DNA of 64,000 bases, from NCBI RefSeq assembly GCF_006442315.1, contig NZ_VFVY01000017.1:104215-168214 (forward strand). Direction: 5' to 3'. The translations under genes were made by a program, and so were the position numbers. This document shows, piece after piece, positions 27,371-36,213 of this stretch (the first letter of the stretch is position 1; the number at the start of each line of letters is the position of its first letter). The notes beneath the pieces were generated by a model. The model was not told the DNA's origin and searched no databases. It saw only the letters and a program-made list of their open reading frames with translations. Source of the DNA: Mesorhizobium sp. B2-3-4. Lineage in GTDB: Bacteria; Pseudomonadota; Alphaproteobacteria; Rhizobiales; Rhizobiaceae.

Positions 27371-28714
27371 TCATGCCGCCTGGCGGGCGTTCGGCAGGAT
27401 CTGATGCAGCACGATCGCCCAGACGGCGCCGAAAGCGATCGACGAGCCCAGTATGTACTGCACGATGTCGGGCAGCGTCTTGACGAAGTCCGGCGGCGCC
27501 AGCGTGGCGAACAGCGCCATCAGGATCGGCAGGCCGATGACCAGCATGTTGCGCTCGGTCAGCGGCGTGCCGCGCACGACACGAAAACCGTTCATGGCGA
27601 TGACGACGCAGAGCACGCCGAAGACGCCACCGATGACCGGCCCCGGGATCGAGGCGATGACCGCCGACAATTTGCCGATCAGGCCGAACAGCACCAGAAA
27701 GATGCCGGCGGCGCCAAAGGCGGCGCGGCTGGCGATGCCGGTAATGGCGATGATGCCGGCATTGGAGGAATAGCCGGTGACCGGCGTGCTGCACAGCAGC
27801 GCGCTGATCAGGCAGCCCAGGCCTTCGCCGGTGGCGCCACGGTCGAGCTGCTCGTCCGAAAGCGGCTTGTCGATGACCGCGCCGACCGCGAACCAGGTTC
27901 CCGTCGTTTCGGCCAGCACGACGATGTAGACGATCAGCATCGTCAGCATCGCCGACCAGGAGAAGGTCACGTCGAGATTGAGGAAGGCGATGCGCGGCAG
28001 GGAAAACCAGGTCGCGGCTGAAACACCCGACATGTCGAGCTGGCCCATGAAGGCCGCGGCCACGCTGCCAGCGACAAGCGCGATGATCACCGACAGCAGG
28101 CGGAGCCATGCGCCCTTCGCGCCCAGCGCCATGCCGGTCAGCATGCAGCCGACGAGCACCGCCGCCGCGATGAAGGCGAGGACGATGTTGCCGCCGACGG
28201 TGGCCGTGCCATGGACCGCGAACACGCTTTCCCTGAGCGCCACCGGCATCAGCGCGACGCCGACGACGATGATGATGGCGCCGCCGACGATGGGCGGGAC
28301 GAACCGGTTGACGAGCCGGTGGAAGAGCTTGGTCGGAGATCCCAGAAGCATGACCAGAATAGCGCCCGGGATGAGCGCGCCGATGACGGCCGAGAGCCCT
28401 GCTATGCCGCCGCCGGCGCCGAAGGCGATCGCCAGCACCGCGCCGATCGGCACGAAGGACGGTCCCTGCACGACCGGCAGGCGCATCAGGAACTGCGACT
28501 GGACAAGCGTTGCGATACCGGCCGCGACGAAGGCCGACTGGATGAAGGCGCCGGCATCGCCGACGCTGAAGGCAAGCACCGAAGCGATGATGAACGGCAC
28601 GATATAGACGTCCATCGCCAGCACGTGCTGGAGGCCGAGCAGGGCGGCCTTGCCCAGGGGCAACGGATCGTCCGGCTGGGCGGTCAAAGTGATTTCTGGC
28701 GCAACGCGTTCCAT
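27371..28714 (-). CDS. NCS2 family purine/uracil permease
   Basis: This 447-residue permease has about 12-14 predicted membrane helices. The NCS2 signature is seen in STPVTGYSSNAGIIAITGIA, and the LQHVLAMDVYIVPFIIASVL opening and FLMRLPVVQGPSFVPIGAVL are typical of uracil/xanthine transporters. It is divergent from a guanine deaminase gene across 126 bases, which suggests a purine substrate (guanine, xanthine or hypoxanthine). The exact base cannot be fixed. Confidence 0.9.
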   Translation of the reverse strand: MERVAPEITLTAQPDDPLPLGKAALLGLQHVLAMDVYIVPFIIASVLAFSVGDAGAFIQSAFVAAGIATLVQSQFLMRLPVVQGPSFVPIGAVLAIAFGAGGGIAGLSAVIGALIPGAILVMLLGSPTKLFHRLVNRFVPPIVGGAIIIVVGVALMPVALRESVFAVHGTATVGGNIVLAFIAAAVLVGCMLTGMALGAKGAWLRLLSVIIALVAGSVAAAFMGQLDMSGVSAATWFSLPRIAFLNLDVTFSWSAMLTMLIVYIVVLAETTGTWFAVGAVIDKPLSDEQLDRGATGEGLGCLISALLCSTPVTGYSSNAGIIAITGIASRAAFGAAGIFLVLFGLIGKLSAVIASIPGPVIGGVFGVLCVVIAMNGFRVVRGTPLTERNMLVIGLPILMALFATLAPPDFVKTLPDIVQYILGSSIAFGAVWAIVLHQILPNARQAA

Positions 28715-28840
28715 GATGTCCCCTCTGGAAATCCCCGGCCGATCATGGGATCAGTCGGCGGCAAAGGACAGCGGCGCGAATGTTTGCCAACTGCTTTTTT
28801 GACAAGCCATGCCGTCGTTGACGCCGAACCGGAGCGCGCC

Positions 28841-30202
28841 ATGACCACAGAGCCTTTCACGCTGGTCGGCACCGCCTTCCACACGCCGGAACGCGGCGCG
28901 CTGGAAGTGCTGGAGGCGCATCTGTTCGGCATCGACGCGCAGGGGCGGATCGCCGAGATGCTGGCGCCCGGCCATCCGGACTATGCCGTGCGGCGGAGCG
29001 ATGCCCGCCGGGCCGGCACGCTGGTGGAACTCGGCGAAGGACAATTCCTGCTGCCCGGGCTCATCGACCTGCACATCCATGCGCCGCAATGGCCGCAGAT
29101 GGGCAAGGCGCTGGATGTGCCGCTCGAGGTCTGGCTGCAGAAATACACGTTTCCGCTCGAGGCCCGCTACGCCGATGTCGGCTACGCCAGGGAGGTCTAT
29201 GCCGATCTGGTCGACAATCTGCTCGCCAACGGCACCACCACGGCGCTGTATTTCGCCACCGTCCATGTCGAGGCGAGCCTGGCGCTGGCAGGCATCTGCC
29301 TGGAAAAGGGCCAGCGTGCTCTGGTCGGCAAGGTCGTGATGGACGATCCCGACCAGTGTCCGCCCTTCTACCGCGATGCCGACGCGGCAAGCGCTGTCGC
29401 GGACACAAGGCGCTTCATCGAGGCGCTGAGGGCGATGGATCAGGGCGAAAGGCCGCTGGTGCAGCCGGTGATCACGCCCCGCTTCATCCCGAGCTGCACC
29501 GATGCCGCGCTCAAGGGGCTTGGTGATCTCGCCCACGAGTTCGGCTGCCACGTGCAGACCCATTGCTCGGAGAGCGACTGGGCAAAACAGTTCGTGGAAG
29601 AGCGTTTCAACCGGACCGACGCGGCCAGCCTCGACGATTTCGGCCTGCTGACCCGCCACACGATCCTGGCGCATTCGAATTTCATCGACGGGCAGGACAT
29701 GGACCTGATCAAGGAGATGGGCGCCGGCGTCGCCCATTGCCCGCTGTCCAATGTCTATTTCGCCAATGCCGTGTTTCCGCTGCGTGCCGCGCTCGACCGG
29801 CACATGCATGTCGGGCTCGGCACCGACATTTCGGGCGGCTACAGCCCGTCGCTGTTCGACGGCTGCCGGCACGCGCTGTCTGCTTCGAGGACGCTGCAGA
29901 GCGGCGTCCATGCCCATCTGCAGGCGCATGAGCGCGGCGCGCCGGGCGAGCCGATCACGCATCAGGAAGCCTTCTGGCTGGCAACCGCCGGCGGCGCCGA
30001 AGCGCTCGACCTGCCGACCGGCAGTTTCCGCGTCGGGCACGAATTCGACGCGCTGCTGATCGATACCAGGGCAAACGCCTCGAATGTCCATGTCGGCGCG
30101 GGCGACGACACGCTGGAAGATGTGTTCCAGAAGATCGTGCTCAATGCCGGGCGGGCCAATATCGGCCGTGTCTGGGTAGGCGGCAGGACGGTGTCGCAAT
30201 GA
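28841..30202 (+). CDS. guaD: guanine deaminase
   Basis: This 453-residue amidohydrolase converts guanine to xanthine and ammonia. Metal and substrate residues appear in LIDLHIHAPQWPQMGKALDV (HxH), CHVQTHCSES, ILAHSNFID and VGLGTDISGGYSPS. The length and the PQW/PLEVWL region are typical of GuaD and separate it from other deaminases. The start at ATG 28841 is supported by GGAG ten bases earlier. The adjacent divergent permease likely imports its substrate. Confidence 0.94.
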   Translation: MTTEPFTLVGTAFHTPERGALEVLEAHLFGIDAQGRIAEMLAPGHPDYAVRRSDARRAGTLVELGEGQFLLPGLIDLHIHAPQWPQMGKALDVPLEVWLQKYTFPLEARYADVGYAREVYADLVDNLLANGTTTALYFATVHVEASLALAGICLEKGQRALVGKVVMDDPDQCPPFYRDADAASAVADTRRFIEALRAMDQGERPLVQPVITPRFIPSCTDAALKGLGDLAHEFGCHVQTHCSESDWAKQFVEERFNRTDAASLDDFGLLTRHTILAHSNFIDGQDMDLIKEMGAGVAHCPLSNVYFANAVFPLRAALDRHMHVGLGTDISGGYSPSLFDGCRHALSASRTLQSGVHAHLQAHERGAPGEPITHQEAFWLATAGGAEALDLPTGSFRVGHEFDALLIDTRANASNVHVGAGDDTLEDVFQKIVLNAGRANIGRVWVGGRTVSQ

Positions 30203-30279
30203 GAACCAGCCTGGATGAACTCCGGTCTGTCAGGCGCCGGCCAGCGCCCACCATTTGAGCCGGGAGGAACGCCTGGCGG

Positions 30280-30690
30280 CTACCATTTCGCGAACATCAG
30301 CGCCGACAGGAACGTCCGCAGGAAAGCCATGTACATGACGGTGTAGGCGATTGCCCAAGGGGCATTGGCCAGGAACAGCCAGTCCGGGTCGGCGAGGTCG
30401 ATGAGATAGTGGGACATCACATAACAAAAGGCGGCGAGGATTGCCGTCACTGCCGCCGACCATAAAAACGACCGCCTGAAATGGGCGGCGTCTGCGTCGA
30501 AGAAGCCAGAACCAGCCATGTAGAGAAGATACAGGCCGGCCAGCACGGTCGCCATCGGATCAATGACCGGCGACCAGTCGGAATTGATCCACCCCAGCTT
30601 CTGGAATGGCTGGAACCAGGGCGCGGCCATTGCGGCGAATGCCGCGGGATAGCTCTGCCAGTGGCCGAAGACGTCCTTGATGCCGGCCAT
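30280..30690 (-). CDS. small integral membrane protein, unknown
   Basis: This 136-residue protein has about three or four membrane helices (PMATVLAGLYLLYMAGSGFF, LWSAAVTAILAAFCYVMSHY, APWAIAYTVMYMAFLRTFLS). It begins one base after the stop of the secreted protein to its right, so they form a two-gene operon. I do not recognise the family, and there is no catalytic motif. Confidence 0.7.
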   Translation of the reverse strand: MAGIKDVFGHWQSYPAAFAAMAAPWFQPFQKLGWINSDWSPVIDPMATVLAGLYLLYMAGSGFFDADAAHFRRSFLWSAAVTAILAAFCYVMSHYLIDLADPDWLFLANAPWAIAYTVMYMAFLRTFLSALMFAKW

Positions 30691-31521
30691 CTAGTTTTCC
30701 GTCGGCAGCATATATGAAACCGGCAGCGTCGCGATCGACCGGCCGTCCTGATCGATCAGGCTGATGGTATGATCGACGAAATCCGCCTGGTTTTCGGCCG
30801 TCGCCGCTGCCGTAAAGGACAGTTGGCCTTCTCCCGGCTTCATCGTCCAGCGTTTTTCAGAGATCGCGTTCAGCCGGCTGAGTTCCTGGCCGTCGAAACG
30901 GACGGAAAGTGTCGTGTCCCCGTATTTCTGCGAGGGCGAATTCATCACATAGTCCAGCTCGTACTTGAAGATCTTGCCGTCGAAATTCGAATAGAACGAC
31001 GCATCTATGTCCATCAGGCTGTCGTCGTCCTTCGCCACGAGTTGGGCCGAAAACGAGTAGAGGCTTTCCAGGAGAAACCGGCCGGTGCTTTTCGTCGTCT
31101 CTTCGATCTTCTGGCGAAACGAGCTGTCTCTTTTCTCGGATTTCGCCAGCTCATCCTTGTGGGCGAAATAGGTCGCATCTTTCTTGGCGTCGGAATTGCC
31201 GTAATGCAGCGGCGCGCTGGCGTGCACGTTCACCTTGTCGATGAAATCCTGTCCGCCGGTCGTTGGCCGGCCTTTGCGCGCAATTGCTTCCGGCAGAACG
31301 CCTTCCCAGTGGTTGCGCAGTTTTTCGGTAGGGGCCATGACCTGGATACAGCGACCATACATGAAGGCATTGGCTCTCGCGCGAATCCAGCTCTCATAGG
31401 AGAAATGATAGGTGCCGTCATCGACAGGAACGGCGTCCCTGCCCACGCACCAGTCCTCTGCAAGTGACGGCATCGAAGTAAATACAAGCAAAAGCAAGGA
31501 CGGGAGAAAGGCCTTCATCAC
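30691..31521 (-). CDS. secreted protein of unknown function, paired with a membrane protein
   Basis: The 276-residue protein has a Sec signal (KAFLPSLLLLVFTSMPSLA, cleavage before EDW). The mature part contains two cysteines (WCVGRD and YGRCIQV), an acidic/basic central region, and a C-terminal beta-rich part (QADFVDHTISLIDQDGRSIA). I do not recognise a domain. Codon use appears less GC-biased than in neighbouring genes (AAA, TTT and TAT codons are frequent), which may mark an acquired pair. Confidence 0.7.
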   Translation of the reverse strand: MMKAFLPSLLLLVFTSMPSLAEDWCVGRDAVPVDDGTYHFSYESWIRARANAFMYGRCIQVMAPTEKLRNHWEGVLPEAIARKGRPTTGGQDFIDKVNVHASAPLHYGNSDAKKDATYFAHKDELAKSEKRDSSFRQKIEETTKSTGRFLLESLYSFSAQLVAKDDDSLMDIDASFYSNFDGKIFKYELDYVMNSPSQKYGDTTLSVRFDGQELSRLNAISEKRWTMKPGEGQLSFTAAATAENQADFVDHTISLIDQDGRSIATLPVSYMLPTEN

Positions 31522-31807
31522 CGGATCGCCCCCTGGATTTCCAGGAAGACTTGCACAGCTCTTGCTTCAAGACAATTGGTCTGCGCATCCCGGCGAACCG
31601 TGCTTCGTGACAGGAGGCGCGCCCGGGCGTCTTCAAGAAGCGTATCGACTTTGAGCGGTCGACGCGCACATTCCTTTGGGTCTGGCCCAGCCTTGCCGCT
31701 GGTGGTCGCGCGTCCATTTAAACTCTTTCAACATTTCGGACGATTGCGCAAATTGGGCTCTATCGTGCGTCATGCTATTGTGAGGGATGCGTTGAACGGG
31801 CAAGCAC

Positions 31808-32350
31808 ATGAGCGGAAAGCTGATCGCTGCAATCGTTGGTGCGGAAAGCACGGTGATCCAGAAACTTCTGGCCGAGGCGGTCGCGGAATGGCGGCGGGCA
31901 GGGGTGCAAGTGTGCGGCGTCCTGGAAGAGGCGCATGGCCTGACCGGTCGTTCATGCAGTTCGGGTCTGTTGCGCAACCTGCAGACCGGCAATCTCTTCG
32001 CCATGTATCTGGACGAGCCTCCGGCCCACACGTCGTGCCATCTTGACGAAATGGGTGTGGTCGACGCCTGCGCCAGTGTCGTCGACCATGTGGCGACGAG
32101 CGATCTCATCGTGCTGAGCAAATTCGGCAAGCTCGAAGCGGTCGGGAGCGGCCTGTTCGAGGCGTTCGAGACGGCGATCAACCTGGGCAAGCCCTTGCTG
32201 ACGTCAGTCGCGCCCAAACATCACTACGCATGGCAACGCTTTGCGCCCGATGCGGTTTTCATCAGCCCTGACAGGGCCTCGATCGAGGCGTGGAGACGCA
32301 GTGTCGCCAGCGCGGCCCGCGACACGGCAGGGATGGCACTGTCCAGCTGA
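31808..32350 (+). CDS. DUF2478 family protein
   Basis: This 180-residue protein fits DUF2478: an opening AAIVGAESTVIQKLLAEAVA in place of the P-loop GxxxxGK, RRAGVQVCGVLEEAHG, and the central VATSDLIVLSKFGKLEAVGS. Relatives are sometimes found near molybdate transport genes and are predicted NTPase-like, but here the loop lacks the lysine, so nucleotide binding is doubtful. It ends 26 bases before the convergent end of ychF. Confidence 0.8.
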   Translation: MSGKLIAAIVGAESTVIQKLLAEAVAEWRRAGVQVCGVLEEAHGLTGRSCSSGLLRNLQTGNLFAMYLDEPPAHTSCHLDEMGVVDACASVVDHVATSDLIVLSKFGKLEAVGSGLFEAFETAINLGKPLLTSVAPKHHYAWQRFAPDAVFISPDRASIEAWRRSVASAARDTAGMALSS

Positions 32351-32375
32351 GCCCGGCTTCCCTGCCGCGCCCTTC

Positions 32376-33479
32376 TCAGGTGTTGAACTTGAACAGCATG
32401 ACGTCGCCGTCCTGGACGACGTATTCCTTGCCTTCGTCGCGTGCCTTGCCGGCTTCCTTGGCCGCCACTTCGCCGCCCAGCGTGACGTAGTCGTTGTAGG
32501 CGATGGTCTGGGCGCGGATGAAGCCGCGTTCGAAATCGGTATGGATGACGCCGGCGGCCTGCGGGGCCTTGTCGCCCTTGTGGATGGTCCAGGCGCGCGT
32601 TTCCTTGGGACCGGCGGTGAAATAGGTGATCAGATGCAACAGGTCGTAGCCGGCGCGGATGACCTTGTTCAGCCCAGGCTCGTCGAGCCCGAGCGAGGAC
32701 AGGAACTCCATCTCTTCCTCGTCCGAAAGCTGGGCGACTTCGGCCTCGATCGCGGCCGAGATCACCACCGTGCCGGCGCCTTGCGCGGTGGCCATCTTTT
32801 CCACGGCCTTGGTATGCTCGTTGCCGGTGGCGGCATCGGCCTCGGCGACGTTGCAGACATAGAGCACGGGGTGCGAGGTCAAGAGGTTCAGGCCCTGCAG
32901 GATGCGCAGGTCCTCGGCTAAAATGCCCTTGAGCAGGATGCGGGTCGGCTTGCCGGCCTGCAGCAGCTCGAGCGCCGCCTCCATCATGGGCAGCACCGTG
33001 GTCGCTTCCTTGTCCTTCGAGCCGGCGCGCTTGCGGATCTGCACGATGCGGCGCTCGAGGCTGTCGAGGTCGGCGAGCATCAGCTCGGTCTCTACCGTCT
33101 CGGCGTCGGCGACCGGGTCGATACGGCCCTCGACATGGGTGATATCGTCATCCTCGAAACAGCGCAGCACATGCACGATGGCGTCGACCTCGCGGATGTT
33201 GGCGAGGAACTGGTTGCCCAGCCCTTCGCCCTTGGAGGCGCCGCGCACCAGTCCGGCAATATCGACGAAGGAGATGCGGGTCGGGATGATCTCCTTGGAT
33301 TTGGCGATCTCGGCGATCTTCTGCAGGCGCTGGTCGGGCACCGCCACCTCGCCGGTGTTCGGTTCGATGGTGCAGAACGGATAGTTGGCGGCCTGCGCGG
33401 CGGCCGTCCTCGTCAACGCGTTGAAAAGCGTCGACTTGCCGACGTTGGGCAAGCCAACGATGCCGCATTTGAAACCCAT
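32376..33479 (-). CDS. ychF: redox-regulated ribosome-associated ATPase YchF
   Basis: This 367-residue Obg-family P-loop protein has MGFKCGIVGLPNVGKSTLFN at the N-terminus, the switch region NYPFCTIEPNTG, DIAGLVRGASKGEGLGNQFL (G3), and a C-terminal TGS-like domain ending VQDGDVMLFKFNT. YchF prefers ATP and binds ribosomes. The ATG at 33479 is certain from homologous N-termini. It follows rplY and pth on the same strand, as in many Alphaproteobacteria. Confidence 0.96.
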   Translation of the reverse strand: MGFKCGIVGLPNVGKSTLFNALTRTAAAQAANYPFCTIEPNTGEVAVPDQRLQKIAEIAKSKEIIPTRISFVDIAGLVRGASKGEGLGNQFLANIREVDAIVHVLRCFEDDDITHVEGRIDPVADAETVETELMLADLDSLERRIVQIRKRAGSKDKEATTVLPMMEAALELLQAGKPTRILLKGILAEDLRILQGLNLLTSHPVLYVCNVAEADAATGNEHTKAVEKMATAQGAGTVVISAAIEAEVAQLSDEEEMEFLSSLGLDEPGLNKVIRAGYDLLHLITYFTAGPKETRAWTIHKGDKAPQAAGVIHTDFERGFIRAQTIAYNDYVTLGGEVAAKEAGKARDEGKEYVVQDGDVMLFKFNT

Positions 33480-33689
33480 GATGTCCGGTCCTATCGGGAA
33501 AAGCGAAATTTGAGGAGGGCTATGGGCGATAGGGGTGAGGAACGTCAAGCCCCACAGTCCAACTCGCCGGCCGCTTGCGAACCATTGGCGTTGGCCGATC
33601 ACACCTTCGTCAATACGGCGTGATGAGCGTTCAAGCTAATTTGGCAGGGTCGCACGACGACAGGTTTTCACCAGAGAGGGAGTTCCGAC

Positions 33690-33959
33690 ATGACACAGTC
33701 CAAGCTTTCCCGCCGTGACAGTCTGCGTAACATAGCCATGCTGGGCGTCGCGGGTGCCGCGGTTGCCACGGCATTCACCACGAGGCCGGCCGAAGCCGCC
33801 CAGCCGCATATGAGCAAGGCCCTGTCCGATCTCCAGGCAGCGCTCAACCAGCTCCAGGCGGCGCTCCCCGACAAGGGCGGCCACCGTGTGAAAGCCATGG
33901 CGCTGGTCAAGGATGCGATCGACGAGACGACCAAGGGCATGGCCGTCGGCGCGATGTAG
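33690..33959 (+). CDS. small Tat-exported protein of unknown function
   Basis: The 89-residue protein has a twin-arginine signal (KLSRRDSLRNIAMLGVAGAA, cleavage after a TTRPAEA segment). The mature chain of about 53 residues (HMSKALSDLQAALNQLQAAL) is helical. Export of such a short helical peptide by Tat suggests a cofactor or folded partner. It has a strong ribosome binding site (GAGAGGGAG) at 33675. The gene interrupts the minus-strand run between pth and ychF. Confidence 0.75.
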   Translation: MTQSKLSRRDSLRNIAMLGVAGAAVATAFTTRPAEAAQPHMSKALSDLQAALNQLQAALPDKGGHRVKAMALVKDAIDETTKGMAVGAM

Positions 33960-34006
33960 TTCTGCACGGTCGGCGCTGCCTGCGTGGCGCAGGCGGTGCC
34001 GGCCGC

Positions 34007-34726
34007 TCAATCTTTTCCGAAAAGCTTTTTCAACATCGCGGCCATCGGGCCGGTTTCCGGCAGCTTGGCCGGTGATTGTTGCGACCGTGCCTGGCGGATG
34101 TGGCTCTGCTGTTTGGGAGCCTGTTTCTGCGCCGGCTTTTGCAGCTCGGCTATCGTCATGCCCTGGAGGGCAAGCGCTGCCTTGTTCATGAAACCGGATT
34201 CGTCGCCCTTGACGATCATGGCGGCGTTGTCGGCGATGGCGTCGAGCAAGGGACCTAGCCATTCGCGGTCGGCCTTGTCGAAATCGCCGAGCACGTGGTG
34301 CTGGACCATTTCCTTGACGCCGGGATGGCCGACGCCGATGCGCACGCGGCGATAGGTGTTGCCGACATGGCTATCGATCGAGCGGATGCCGTTATGGCCG
34401 CCGGCGCCGCCGCCGGTCTTGATGCGCAGCTTGCCTTCGGCGAGATCGATCTCGTCGTAGAAGACGGTGAGAGCGGAGGATTCGAGCTTGTAGAAGCGCA
34501 GCGCTTCGCCGACCGACTGGCCGGACAGGTTCATGAAAGTCTGCGGCTTGATAAGGATGATTTTTTCGCCGGCAATCGTGCCCTCGGCGATCAGGCCCTG
34601 GAACTTCTTCGACCAGGGCGAAAAGGAATGGCGGCGGGCGATAGCGTCCGCCGCCATGAAGCCGACATTGTGCCGGTTGTCTTGATATTTCGCGCCCGGA
34701 TTGCCGAGGCCTGCAAAGACAAGCAT
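34007..34726 (-). CDS. pth: peptidyl-tRNA hydrolase
   Basis: This 239-residue enzyme releases tRNA from stalled peptidyl-tRNA. Motifs are GLGNPGAKYQDNRHNVGFMA (catalytic His), KPQTFMNLSGQSVGEAL and KLRIKTGGGAGGHNGIRSID. A roughly 45-residue basic, Gln-rich tail (QKQAPKQQSHIRQARSQQSP) extends the usual ~190-residue core, as in other rhizobia. It lies 24 bases after rplY on the minus strand, a conserved pair. Confidence 0.96.
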   Translation of the reverse strand: MLVFAGLGNPGAKYQDNRHNVGFMAADAIARRHSFSPWSKKFQGLIAEGTIAGEKIILIKPQTFMNLSGQSVGEALRFYKLESSALTVFYDEIDLAEGKLRIKTGGGAGGHNGIRSIDSHVGNTYRRVRIGVGHPGVKEMVQHHVLGDFDKADREWLGPLLDAIADNAAMIVKGDESGFMNKAALALQGMTIAELQKPAQKQAPKQQSHIRQARSQQSPAKLPETGPMAAMLKKLFGKD

Positions 34727-34750
34727 CGTCCGCTCCGGGCGTGAAAGGAA

Positions 34751-35392
34751 TTACTTCTCTTCGGCGGCGGGAGCCGCTTCGGTCGTCGCCGCTTCGGCCG
34801 TCTCTTCCGTCTCCGGCTTCATCGCCGCGGAACCGGCAATGGTCGCGATGGTAAAGTCGCGATCGGAGATGACCGGCTTGACGCCGGCCGGCAGCTTGAC
34901 CGCCGAGATGTGGATCGAATCGCCAATGTCGGCGCCGGTGAGATCGACGGTGATGAATTCCGGGATCGCATTGGCCGGGCAGTGGAACTCGACTTCGTGA
35001 CGCACGATGTTGAGCACGCCGCCGCGCTTGATGCCGGGCGACTTGTCTTCATTGATGAAGTGCACGGGAACATCGACGTTGACCTCGGTGTCCTTGCCGA
35101 TGCGCAGGAAGTCGACATGGACAGGGAAGTCCTTGACCGGGTCGAGCTGAAAATCCTTCGGCAGAACCTGGATCTTCTTGCCGCCGACATCGATCGTTGC
35201 GACCGTGGTCAGGAACCCGCCGCCATGGATCTTGTAGTAGACGTCCTTGTAGTTCAGCGCAATCGCCAGGGGAGGCTGCTTGTCGCCGTAAATCACTGCA
35301 GGCACTTTACCATCGCGGCGAACTGCACGGGCGGACCCCTTACCGACCTGTTCGCGCGCTTCGGCCTTGAGCTCGTAAGTATCGTGGCTCAT
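34751..35392 (-). CDS. rplY: 50S ribosomal protein L25 (general stress protein Ctc type)
   Basis: This 213-residue protein comprises an L25 domain (ELKAEAREQVGKGSARAVRR at the start, which binds 5S rRNA) followed by the CTC/TL5 C-terminal domain (VDVPVHFINEDKSPGIKRGG) and an Ala/Glu-rich tail. A ribosome binding site AAAGGAA precedes ATG 35392. In Rhizobiales rplY usually follows prs; here four foreign-looking genes lie between. Confidence 0.95.
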   Translation of the reverse strand: MSHDTYELKAEAREQVGKGSARAVRRDGKVPAVIYGDKQPPLAIALNYKDVYYKIHGGGFLTTVATIDVGGKKIQVLPKDFQLDPVKDFPVHVDFLRIGKDTEVNVDVPVHFINEDKSPGIKRGGVLNIVRHEVEFHCPANAIPEFITVDLTGADIGDSIHISAVKLPAGVKPVISDRDFTIATIAGSAAMKPETEETAEAATTEAAPAAEEK

Positions 35393-35635
35393 GGTTTTTC
35401 CTTTCGCGTGTTATGGAGCGTTCATGGCAAGCAATGCGCCTGGCCGTAAACGTCGAAAGCCGCCTGGCCTCGATGTCCGAATGCCGGAAACCGCAGCGAG
35501 CGGATCTTTGTTCGGGATCACAAGGGGAAGGCAGCCTTCCGCCGCGTTGCCTCCAAGGGTGTCTACGCGGGTGGCGGCTCTATAGCGGAAGGCGGTCGAA
35601 GGTGCAAGCGGCGGCCGGGAGCGGGCTCGGCCCGC

Positions 35636-36064
35636 TCAGCTGTTGCCGCTCAGCGCGTCGCGCAGCGCCTGGATCTGGCGGTTCAGCGCGTCGAGTTCTG
35701 CCAGTGTCATGCCCGAGCGTTCGACCAGGGTTTCGTTCAGGCAGTTGCACTGGGTAAGCAGCGCGCGGCCGGCCGATGTCAGATCGACCTGCACCTGGCG
35801 CTCGTCGGTCTGGCTGCGCCTGCGGGTCACCAGGCCGGCCTGTTCCATGCGCTTGACCAGCGGCGTCACGGTGCTCGATTCCAGAGCGAGCCTGTGCGCG
35901 ATCGTGCCGACCGACATGCCATCGGCCTCGCCCAGCGCGTTAAGCACGAGATATTGCGGGTAGGTGATGCCCATCTCGTCCAGCATCGGCTTGTAGGTGC
36001 GGTTGATCGCCATCGAGGTGGCGTAGAGCGTGAAGCAGAGCTGATTGTCCAATGGCAGAGGCAC
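35636..36064 (-). CDS. MarR/OhrR family regulator
   Basis: This 142-residue regulator has the OhrR-type reactive cysteine near the N-terminus (LDNQLCFTLYATSMAINRTY; Cys9), a winged helix including VGTIAHRLALESSTVTPLVK and the wing RRRSQTDERQVQVDLTSAG. OhrR proteins sense organic hydroperoxides through this cysteine. It is divergent from an alpha/beta hydrolase gene and two identical palindromes lie between them, so it probably represses the hydrolase and itself. A GC-rich hairpin (35620-35638) overlaps its stop. Confidence 0.88.
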   Translation of the reverse strand: MPLPLDNQLCFTLYATSMAINRTYKPMLDEMGITYPQYLVLNALGEADGMSVGTIAHRLALESSTVTPLVKRMEQAGLVTRRRSQTDERQVQVDLTSAGRALLTQCNCLNETLVERSGMTLAELDALNRQIQALRDALSGNS

Positions 36065-36113
36065 GGCGGGTTCCTTGTTTGCCGATCTGCGAGGTCGATA
36101 CCACGAAAAATGA

Positions 36114-36178
36114 TATCGCGATACATATTTTTGTAGACAGGCGGCCCTGCCTGGTTTAGCAAATATGTTATCGCGATA
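36114..36178. promoter_or_regulatory. pair of operators for the divergent MarR/OhrR regulator
   Basis: TATCGCGATA occurs exactly at 36114-36123 and at 36169-36178, 55 bases apart. The second copy lies in a longer near-palindrome (ATGTTATCGCGATAATAT). Both are in the 149-base gap between the regulator start (36064) and hydrolase start (36214). The position near both starts fits repression by a dimeric MarR protein. Confidence 0.75.
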
Positions 36179-36213
36179 ATATTTATCGTGAGCGTGAAAA
36201 CAAGGAGATTGAG

